Of a stretch of DNA of 22,509 nt, positions 8,862-15,413 are shown in pieces. How positions within the stretch are numbered: position 1 is the stretch's first letter; each line of letters opens with the position of its first letter. Below the pieces are notes generated by a model, which made no database searches, had not been told where the DNA came from, and saw only the letters and a program-made list of their open reading frames with translations. The stretch comes from Bacteroidaceae bacterium (GTDB lineage: Bacteria; Bacteroidota; Bacteroidia; Bacteroidales; Bacteroidaceae), in the NCBI GenBank assembly GCA_017628775.1, contig JAGBYN010000011.1, positions 1 through 22,509 of the forward strand, written 5' to 3'. A program made the translations under genes and the position numbers.

Positions 8862-10526
8862 GTGGGACTTTTCATCAAAAAATCATTATCATCACTTCTG
8901 GCTGAAGCCTCCGAGGAGGGGGCTTCTTCACTGAAGCGCGTACTGGGTCCTTTTGGGCTCATTGCCTTTGGCGTTGGCGTCATCGTGGGTGCGGGTTTAT
9001 TTTCCGTAACGGGCATGGTCGCTGCAGAATACACGGGTCCAGCCATTACCCTTTCATTTATTATCGCTGCCATTGGCTGTTGCTTTGCAGGTCTGTGTTA
9101 TGCGGAGTTTGCATCAATGATTCCGGTTTCGGGCAGTGCCTACACTTATTCATACGCCACAATGGGCGAACTCATGGCATGGACCATGGGATGGGTGCTG
9201 GTATTGGAATACACCGTAGCCTGCACCCTGGTATCTATGTCGTGGAGCGGTTACCTGTCACAATTCTTGGCAGGCATTGGGCTTGTCATTCCGCCTGAAT
9301 GGTGTTCCGACCCCTTGAGTGGCGGTTACGCCAACCTTCCGGCCGCCTGTATCGTCGTGCTGATGAGTTTGTTTGCCATGCGCGGCACCACCACAAGTGC
9401 GTGGATGAACCATTTGATTGTTGCCCTTAAGGTGGGGGTCATCCTGGCCTTTATCATTCTCGGTTGGCAATACATCAATACCGACAATCTCATGCCCTAC
9501 ATTCCTGAAAACAGCACTGGCGTCTTTGGTGAATACGGATGGTCGGGCATTCTTCGCGGTGCTGCCGTTGTATTCTTCGCCTATATCGGTTTCGACTGCG
9601 TGAGTTGTGCGGCTCAGGAAACGAAGAACCCGAAGCGCAACATGCCCATAGGTATTTTAGGTTCGCTGTTGGTGTGCACAGTGCTCTACATCATCTTTGC
9701 CCATGTGCTCACAGGCGTTTGCCATTACAGCGCCTTTGCTGGACATGAAGGCATCGCCCCCATCGGTGTGGCGATTCAACAGATGGGTGATGCTGGTGCC
9801 GATGGCATCATACAGCCCGCCTATCCTTGGTTGAACCGTGCCGTGACCTTAGCCATTCTCTTTGGTTATTGCTCCGTCATTTTGATGTTGCTTATCGGAC
9901 AAAGTCGCATCTTCATGAGCATGAGTCGTGATGGACTGCTCCCTGGTTTCTTCTCAAAGATTAATCCCACCACGAAAACGCCCTTACGCAACAATATCTT
10001 CTTCATGGTGCTTATCGCCTTCCTCGCAGCCTTTGCTTCCCCACAAATGGCAGGCGAACTCACCAGCATCGGCACGCTCTTTGCCTTTGCCCTCGTTTGT
10101 GCAGGCGTACTCATTATTCGCCGCACCATGTCCGATTCGCCGCGTGGGTTTAAAACGCCCCTGGTGCCCTACGTACCCCTACTCGGCATTTTGGTGTGCG
10201 CCAGTTTGATGCTCTTCTTACCTGCCGACACATGGATCCGCTTCATCATCTGGATGCTCATTGGACTTGACTGCTACGGTGCCTACGGCATGCATCGCTC
10301 GCACCTGGCACCCACCGACGGATCACGCCGTCGCGGCACCACGTTCTTCAATGTACTTGGCATCGCCCTCGGTGTGCTCTGTATCATTGCCGGCATCTGG
10401 CACCAACAAACCGTGGGCACCCATGCCGACACCACCCTCTTCATCGTATCCATAACCTTCGGCCTCTTCCACATCGCCTGGTACACGATTAAGGTTACTT
10501 TGACGCCGAAGAGAGTTGAGAGATGA
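8862..10526 (+). CDS. APC-superfamily amino acid permease
   Basis: This 554-residue inner-membrane transporter belongs to the amino acid/polyamine/organocation superfamily, cationic amino acid transporter-like branch. The first helix carries the substrate-site signature GVGVIVGAGLFSVTG (about 37-51), preceded by LKRVLGPFGLIAF as in many homologues. About 12 or more hydrophobic helices follow, with FFAYIGFDCVSCAAQETKNPKRNMPIGI in the middle as expected. The start is GTG at 8862; no in-frame ATG lies nearby and the N-terminus fits the family. The substrate cannot be read from sequence. The C-terminus is odd: the last codons (K-R-V-E-R-stop) lie within a 7-bp repeat tract, so the native tail seems to have been replaced by repeat-encoded residues. 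It lies 59 bp after uvrA. Confidence 0.92.
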   Translation: MGLFIKKSLSSLLAEASEEGASSLKRVLGPFGLIAFGVGVIVGAGLFSVTGMVAAEYTGPAITLSFIIAAIGCCFAGLCYAEFASMIPVSGSAYTYSYATMGELMAWTMGWVLVLEYTVACTLVSMSWSGYLSQFLAGIGLVIPPEWCSDPLSGGYANLPAACIVVLMSLFAMRGTTTSAWMNHLIVALKVGVILAFIILGWQYINTDNLMPYIPENSTGVFGEYGWSGILRGAAVVFFAYIGFDCVSCAAQETKNPKRNMPIGILGSLLVCTVLYIIFAHVLTGVCHYSAFAGHEGIAPIGVAIQQMGDAGADGIIQPAYPWLNRAVTLAILFGYCSVILMLLIGQSRIFMSMSRDGLLPGFFSKINPTTKTPLRNNIFFMVLIAFLAAFASPQMAGELTSIGTLFAFALVCAGVLIIRRTMSDSPRGFKTPLVPYVPLLGILVCASLMLFLPADTWIRFIIWMLIGLDCYGAYGMHRSHLAPTDGSRRRGTTFFNVLGIALGVLCIIAGIWHQQTVGTHADTTLFIVSITFGLFHIAWYTIKVTLTPKRVER

Positions 10527-10750
10527 GAGTTGAGAGATGAGAGTTGAGAGAAGCCATCCGGCATGTAGGGGCCGATCACCGTGTCGGCCCGTCGTGGATC
10601 AACGCACAAACCGCACAAATCCGTGCATAGAATCTCTAGAAAATCTAGAACATCTAGAAAATCTAGTTCATCTAGAATATCTATAGTCTCTATAACCCCT
10701 ATAGCATCTATAGCTCCTATAGCATCTATAGCCCCTATAGCATCTATAAA
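10511..10750 (+). repeat. Composite 3' element, copy A (after the permease)
   Basis: Three modules follow one another. At 10511-10553 is a heptad tract (GAGTTGA, GAGATGA and variants) that supplies the permease stop codon. At 10569-10590 is a hairpin with stem GGGCCGA/TCGGCCC and loop TCACCGTG, preceded by GCCATCCGGCATGTAG. After a GCACAAATCC-type spacer, 10633-10748 is a tract of about 13 nine-base units, first TCTAGAAAA-like and then CTATAGCAT-like, each centred on a palindromic hexamer. The same modules in the same order recur downstream of the helicase, and partly after SMR. It is apparently non-coding. Confidence 0.8.
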
Positions 10751-10786
10751 AACATTCCCCCCACTGCAGCGCGCTGCGGTGGGGGG
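10749..10786 (-). terminator. Intrinsic terminator of the GH85 gene
   Basis: CCCCCCACTGCAGC (10757-10770) pairs with GCTGCGGTGGGGGG (10773-10786) with a single G-T wobble. On the minus strand the stem is followed by AATG and five T. It lies 21 bp past the GH85 stop codon at 10808. On the plus strand no T-run follows, so the permease transcript would end elsewhere. Confidence 0.75.
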
Positions 10787-10807
10787 ATTATTAATAACCA
10801 AAAATCT

Positions 10808-13800
10808 TTACTTCACGGTAATCTTGAAAGAGCGCACGGCAACGCCGGCTTTCTGAATCACCACAACGTAAGTGCCGGCTTGGGCTTGACCTAAGCGAAT
10901 TTCCTTGACTTCGCCCGAGCGTGCCTCAAGCACTTGGTTCGCCACTTGCTGACCTGCTACGTTATAGACAGATACCACAAACGTACCGTCCTCTGCAAAG
11001 AGCACATCGGCCTTATTGTCGAAGGCTGAAGGATAAATCATATAGCCTGCTTCGGGGTTGCCATTCACATTTTCTATCGAGGTGGCATTCACCACGATGT
11101 ATTCAGTGATGGTCTTTGTGGTTGTACCCCAAGAGTTGGTTGCTGTAAGGGTGATGGGATATTCGCCTGTTGCAGGGAATGCCACTTCTGCTTCGTTTGA
11201 AGCCGAACTTTGAACCTTTGCACCTTCAACCATCCACTTTGAAGATTCGTAAGCAATGTTATAAACACCTGTGAGCGAAGGCACACCGAGTGCTGTGGTC
11301 AATTGATTTTGCTTGTAATCCGTAGTGACATTGTTTTCACTCTTGCCAATGGTCATGTATCCACCTGGCACGCGCTTTGAACCTCGACCTAAGTTGGGGA
11401 AGTAAATCTTACCCTCATCATCGGTTTCTGTAGTTTCAAACGTGAAGTAACCTTCAAGTCCGGTGGGCGCCTTATCGTAGCCCTTCATGGCCTCAAGCAC
11501 TTCCGCTGGTTTGAGTGCCTTACTCCATATTTGCACTTCGTCCACCCATCCAGTGAATGACGCGAGGTTGGTCATTGAACCACCCACGTAGAAGTTCGCA
11601 CCCTTCCAGTCCTTCGGACCTGCTCCGCGCGATTGCGTATCAACAATGAGCTTACCGTTCAGGAACACGCGTGCCACTCTGTTGTTCTTCACCACACAGA
11701 GGTGATACCAGGTGTTGGGTTGCAAAGTATAGCCATCCGAGAGTCCATCCACATCGTTGTTGTGTTCGTAGTTGGGTGTTCCTGCTGGAGGTCCGTCAAA
11801 GTTAATTGAGATTTCATTGGGTGCGTTGTTGCGACCAATGTTATTCTTTGCAGCATAGCCTTCTGGACGGATAGCTGTCCACATTTCGCCCCAAACGGAT
11901 TCAGTCCAAGTGCCTCCGTAGTTGCGGTTAACCTTTGTCATCAAGAGCGTACCGAGCGAAGCATGCTCAAACTTCTCAACCTTAAACCACAATGCAAATG
12001 AATTTGCGGCATACTTGCTCATAATGTCTGAATCGACCGTAAACTGGTAAGGTTCTTGCATGTAAAGCGATTGCGAAACGGTACAGGGATTACCGCCATA
12101 CGTCGTACCATCATTCATATCGGCACTCACCTTCACGGGCGCATTGGCAGCCACGTCGTTTGTCGCGATGGTCATGGCATTGATTTGTGGCAAACGACCT
12201 GTTTCTTCGGGCGAGATCAAGATAATTGAACGATTCATGATGGTTTGTTCATCTGAAATCACCTCAACATCGTAGCTACCCACCTCAGGCAATGACATGG
12301 TCAAAGAGAGTTTGCTTTCTGCAGAACCCACCTTCTCGCCTGTCAATGCATTGTAAATATTAAAGTCGCACGCAGGGTGGTTGGGGTCTTCAAAACCAAT
12401 GGTAAATTCTTCATTGGGTTTAATCACTTCCTTATCGATGGTGAGCGTTTCAATCATCGTCAGTTCCTTTTCAATGACTGGGGTCCAGGTGATAGGACTT
12501 GCCGCCTGGCCATCAAGCCCTATGGCACGCACACCAATCTGAAGACCAGAGATCGTGGGGTCGAGCGGTGCATCAACCACATAGGCAGCCCATGATGTTG
12601 TGGCAGTGACCAACGTTTCCTTTTCACCTTGCTTCACATACACTTCATAGTACCATGCCCCTACTTCTTCGTTATACACTGGGCAACCATCGTATTCCGC
12701 TGGGCGTGTGGCAGGCGTACCCATGTCAAACACTACCTTGATATCGGCACGGTTGTACAAGCGCTTCATGACTTCCGAATGGGTGATCGTTGGGGTATTG
12801 GGCGTCACGGCGAATGAAGCAGGCACGAATGCCATTTCACCGAGGAGCACTTCAAAATTCTCGGGGGTTGCTTCAGCAGAAAGGCCCACATAGCCAATCA
12901 CGTCGCCAGCACTTAAATTCAAGTCCGAAGCCTTAAACGTTGCTGTGGTCCATTCGCCCTTCTTGCCATTGGGGAGTTTCACGGTTTGGAATTCAGCTGT
13001 TGCGCCATCCTTAGCCACCATCAGCTTCAAACCACTTTCTTCGCCTGAATTGATTTTATACACCAGGCGGAAGGCATCTGCCGCATCCTCAACCATCCAT
13101 CGTGTGGCAAAGAGGCGCACATCGGAACGATCGGTCTTTCCATGTAGTTTCAAGCATGAACCGCCAAACCAGGCATCGTCGTACGTAAAATCTACCTGTA
13201 GGGCATCTGCGGGCACGGTCTTACCATCGCCATTATCAATCCACCAACGCCATGTGGGCAACAAATCCTGAACGCCCCAGTTGTACCACTTATGCGCCCA
13301 TGTCGTTTCGCCATTCTTATTGAAGAAACGACCATTACCCAGGTTAAAGCGCGACACGAAGGGTAGGTCATTGAGCGTAGAGCGTTCACGAACTGCCTTC
13401 GCATAGCCATGCCAATCAGAGAGGTCGGAGTAGGAAGAGGTAACAGTACCGCCCTTGAGTGCGGGCAACTGAAGCACGTTGCGGTTACCACCCGAGAACA
13501 GCATTTCCTGTTTCTTCTGATATTCGTTCTGCACGGCGTAATCGCTCTGTCCACCTTCGGTTGAAGAGATATAGAGCTGCGAACGGTCATGAGCACCCCA
13601 CACAACGATTGAAACGGGGTTGTCCATTAAGGCCTGCCAACCAGCATTTCCAGTTTGGCCATAGCCACGTCCCTGCATATCAAAGCCTGCATACACATCA
13701 AAGGTGCTGCGTCCCAATTGCTTCGCAGCCTCAGCCGATTGCTTCAATCCATCGGCCGACCAGTTGTAATTCAAGAAATAGACATCCGTCACAGGCTGAT

Positions 13801-14617
13801 CCAACTCTTGATTGTGGAACCACTTATCGTTGCCGCCAATGGTGAGTTTACAACCGTTATCACTCAAAGCACCAGCATTGCTCACAAAGGCGTACCAATC
13901 CACGTGAAAGGGCCAATTCAGTTCATCAGCCACACGATGGCACTCTGCAAGGAAGCCCTGAACGGCTTGATTGACATTGGCTGCCCAGTTGCCTTCTGGG
14001 TTAAAGGTCAACCCTGTAATGCCATAGTAACGGAGGAACTTAATCAGCTTCTCGGCATAAAGGTAATTGCCATCCCAGTCCGTTTCTGCCAATTCATAAA
14101 GGGTTTTACCTGGTTCGTTCAATGCATTGACGGGTGTTGCCCAATCAATGAAGTACGTACATCCCGTGCGCACCCCATTGCGGTGTGCCACGTCGTTGAA
14201 TGCCCCGGGCACACGCCACCAACCATTCGACCAATTGGAGTGGGTGTTGAGGTACTGCCACATATTGAAGTTATCGCCATCGAAGTTATAGCGGGGCAGC
14301 GGACCCCATTTCTTGGTCATTTCGCCTGTTGGCGCACACCAGGAAAAGTACTTGTCGTTCTCATCATTGAGATCGTCGTTAGCCCAATCGCCTGGGATAA
14401 ATCGATCCTTAAGTGGCACGCGCGAGATAAAGAAATTCTCATCAACGTAATTGTCGCCTGTACCAAAGTTCTTGCCTGGTTCCCAGTTCTTGAGGGCTTC
14501 AACTAAATTCTCAGGCGTAGCATACTGCACGTACATCTCATGCGTAGGCACACTCTGCGCCAGCGCACCGACTGTCGAGAGTAAGAATGCCGAAAGTAGA
14601 GGTAATCGTTTTTTCAT
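10808..14617 (-). CDS. GH85 endo-beta-N-acetylglucosaminidase, secreted, multidomain
   Basis: This 1269-residue protein is predicted to cut the GlcNAc-GlcNAc core of N-glycans. It starts with a signal peptide (MKKRLPLLSAFLLSTVGALAQ); I prefer the ATG at 14617 over the TTG three codons upstream. The GH85 domain covers about 30-420. In LTFNPEGNW, N206 and E208 fit the Asn-X-Glu catalytic pair of the family, and LNYNWSADGLKQSAEAAKQL with FDVYAGFDMQG match its later strands. After accessory beta-sandwich domains come a LamG-like domain (about 855-1057), a PKD-like domain (about 1127-1177) and a C-terminal domain (about 1190-1269; YPSAF, VSVYNVAGQQV, GTYVVVIQKAG, FKITVK) that looks like a type IX secretion type A sorting signal. 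It should therefore be exported and possibly surface-anchored. It is divergent from a GH20 hexosaminidase, its logical partner. Family call strong, sorting domain likely. Confidence 0.9.
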   Translation of the reverse strand: MKKRLPLLSAFLLSTVGALAQSVPTHEMYVQYATPENLVEALKNWEPGKNFGTGDNYVDENFFISRVPLKDRFIPGDWANDDLNDENDKYFSWCAPTGEMTKKWGPLPRYNFDGDNFNMWQYLNTHSNWSNGWWRVPGAFNDVAHRNGVRTGCTYFIDWATPVNALNEPGKTLYELAETDWDGNYLYAEKLIKFLRYYGITGLTFNPEGNWAANVNQAVQGFLAECHRVADELNWPFHVDWYAFVSNAGALSDNGCKLTIGGNDKWFHNQELDQPVTDVYFLNYNWSADGLKQSAEAAKQLGRSTFDVYAGFDMQGRGYGQTGNAGWQALMDNPVSIVVWGAHDRSQLYISSTEGGQSDYAVQNEYQKKQEMLFSGGNRNVLQLPALKGGTVTSSYSDLSDWHGYAKAVRERSTLNDLPFVSRFNLGNGRFFNKNGETTWAHKWYNWGVQDLLPTWRWWIDNGDGKTVPADALQVDFTYDDAWFGGSCLKLHGKTDRSDVRLFATRWMVEDAADAFRLVYKINSGEESGLKLMVAKDGATAEFQTVKLPNGKKGEWTTATFKASDLNLSAGDVIGYVGLSAEATPENFEVLLGEMAFVPASFAVTPNTPTITHSEVMKRLYNRADIKVVFDMGTPATRPAEYDGCPVYNEEVGAWYYEVYVKQGEKETLVTATTSWAAYVVDAPLDPTISGLQIGVRAIGLDGQAASPITWTPVIEKELTMIETLTIDKEVIKPNEEFTIGFEDPNHPACDFNIYNALTGEKVGSAESKLSLTMSLPEVGSYDVEVISDEQTIMNRSIILISPEETGRLPQINAMTIATNDVAANAPVKVSADMNDGTTYGGNPCTVSQSLYMQEPYQFTVDSDIMSKYAANSFALWFKVEKFEHASLGTLLMTKVNRNYGGTWTESVWGEMWTAIRPEGYAAKNNIGRNNAPNEISINFDGPPAGTPNYEHNNDVDGLSDGYTLQPNTWYHLCVVKNNRVARVFLNGKLIVDTQSRGAGPKDWKGANFYVGGSMTNLASFTGWVDEVQIWSKALKPAEVLEAMKGYDKAPTGLEGYFTFETTETDDEGKIYFPNLGRGSKRVPGGYMTIGKSENNVTTDYKQNQLTTALGVPSLTGVYNIAYESSKWMVEGAKVQSSASNEAEVAFPATGEYPITLTATNSWGTTTKTITEYIVVNATSIENVNGNPEAGYMIYPSAFDNKADVLFAEDGTFVVSVYNVAGQQVANQVLEARSGEVKEIRLGQAQAGTYVVVIQKAGVAVRSFKITVK

Positions 14618-14674
14618 AGTATTCAAATATGGTATTTAAAATATTTCGGTCAGAAAACAAAAGATTCTTCTTTG

Positions 14675-14682
14675 CGAAGGTA
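14675..14682 (-). promoter_or_regulatory. Probable -7 box for GH85 gene
   Basis: The minus strand reads TACCTTCG followed by CAAAG, one mismatch from TAnnTTTG, 57 bp upstream of the GH85 ATG. A TTG lies 22 nt further upstream. The spacing is slightly long, so this is a moderate call. Confidence 0.45.
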
Positions 14683-14759
14683 GGAAGATTTTTAAAGATT
14701 ATAACAATTTTTTGACTTAAAAAATGTTGAACAAATCCACTATCTGTTTCCAGAACACC

Positions 14760-14901
14760 CATAAAATACTTGCAGCCCGAAAAAATGCCGCAGCAAGCTT
14801 CGCATTCTTCGCTCACCTTATCGTATCTTTACATAAAATACTGGCGGCTCGGAAAAATGCTGAAGCAAGCTTCGCATTTTTCTCTCGCCTTATCGTATCT
14901 T
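14760..14901 (+). repeat. Tandem 72/70-bp promoter-like repeat
   Basis: Two imperfect direct copies, 14760-14831 and 14832-14901, each start CATAAAATACT and end with CCTTATCGTATCTTT. Each holds GCAAGCTTCGCAT and ends in a TAnnTTT box: TATCTTTA in the first copy and the canonical TATCTTTG in the second. The composite repeat copy B begins immediately after the second copy. No protein is encoded. Confidence 0.75.
14894..14901 (+). promoter_or_regulatory. Candidate promoter -7 box firing into composite repeat copy B
   Basis: TATCTTTG followed by CAG is an exact TAnnTTTG match. A weaker TTCG lies 21 nt upstream. Transcription would start within the heptad tract and run through the hairpin toward GH20, 513 bp away. 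It could make a small RNA or a long GH20 leader; neither is shown by the sequence. Confidence 0.45.
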
Positions 14902-15120
14902 TGCAGTTGAGAGAGAGAAGATAGTTGAGAGAGGAGAGTTGAGAGTTGAGAGAAGCCATCCGGACGGTTTAGGGGCCGATCTCCGTGTCGGCCCGAGGTG
15001 GATCCATGCACAAATCGCACAAATCCGTGCCTAGAATCTCTAAAACATCTAAAATCTCTATATTATCTAAAAAATCTATAGTCTCTATAGCATCTATCGC
15101 TCCTATCGTTTCTATTTCAT
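14902..15120 (+). repeat. Composite element, copy B (intergenic, no gene upstream)
   Basis: Same order as copy A: a degenerate heptad tract (about 14903-14953), GCCATCCGGACGGT, a hairpin at 14973-14994 (stem GGGCCGA/TCGGCCC, loop TCTCCGTG with one change), a GCACAAATCC-type spacer, then about 10 nine-base units (15033-15120; TCTCTAAAA, ATCTCTATA, GCATCTATC and similar). Unlike copies A, D and E it does not follow a gene on its strand but a promoter-like repeat. Confidence 0.75.
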
Positions 15121-15160
15121 CCACTGCTTCAGCTTGCATTCTGCTCATCCGTCTTTAAGG

Positions 15161-15387
15161 ACCTTAATGACTTTAACGACCTTAATAACCAAGGCGCTCT
15201 ACTCATTTATATGGGACAGGTGCGTTGATCCACCACGGGCCGACACGGTGATCGGCCCCTACCTCTCCTCTTTCACCCTCAACTCTCAACTTCTTAACGA
15301 GCCAAAGGCTCCTCTTAACCTCTTAACGGACCTTTAGGTCCCTCTTAACGAGGCGAAGCCTCTTCTCTAAACTCTAAACTCTCAAAA
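15161..15387 (-). repeat. Composite element, copy C, with mini-hairpins
   Basis: Read on the minus strand from 15387: a heptad tract (GAGTTTA units), three small hairpins separated by GTTAAG, more heptads, the conserved hairpin (15237-15258), a GATCAACGCAC spacer, then four nine-base units (ATTAAGGTC, GTTAAAGTC, ATTAAGGTC, CTTAAAGAC; about 15161-15196). The order matches copies A, B and D, but the nine-base units differ in sequence. It ends 26 bp upstream of the GH20 ATG, antisense to that gene. Positions 15121-15160 hold nothing I recognise. Confidence 0.7.
15299..15362. repeat. Three short hairpins with covarying stems
   Basis: Stems are GAGCC/GGCTC (15299-15311, loop AAA), GGACC/GGTCC (15328-15341, loop TTTA) and GAGGC/GCCTC (15350-15362, loop GAA). 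Each is preceded by CTTAAC, and an extra empty CTTAAC unit lies between the first and second. A fourth such hairpin (GAGGC/GCCTC) is at 17997-18009 after CTTAAC. Confidence 0.7.
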
Positions 15388-15413
15388 GCCACAAATAAAT
15401 ACCTATATATAAT

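Noticed and set aside
10633..10748. CRISPR-like array
   Set aside because: The units are 9 bp with 3 variable bases, far too short for CRISPR repeats and spacers, and no cas gene is present.
10757..10786. Terminator for the permease on the plus strand
   Set aside because: The stem is followed by ATTATTAATAACC on the plus strand, without a T-run. The T-run is on the minus strand, which fits GH85.
10283..10801. Minus-strand 172-codon frame with tripeptide-like periodicity
   Set aside because: It covers the antisense of the permease end and the nine-base tract. The periodic peptide is a product of the 9-bp DNA period.
13655..14506. Plus-strand 283-codon frame
   Set aside because: It is wholly antisense to the GH85 catalytic domain, which has recognisable family motifs. 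No start context or motif of its own.
14618..14626. TTG start of GH85 three codons upstream of the ATG
   Set aside because: The ATG at 14617 gives a normal signal peptide directly, so the upstream TTG adds nothing.
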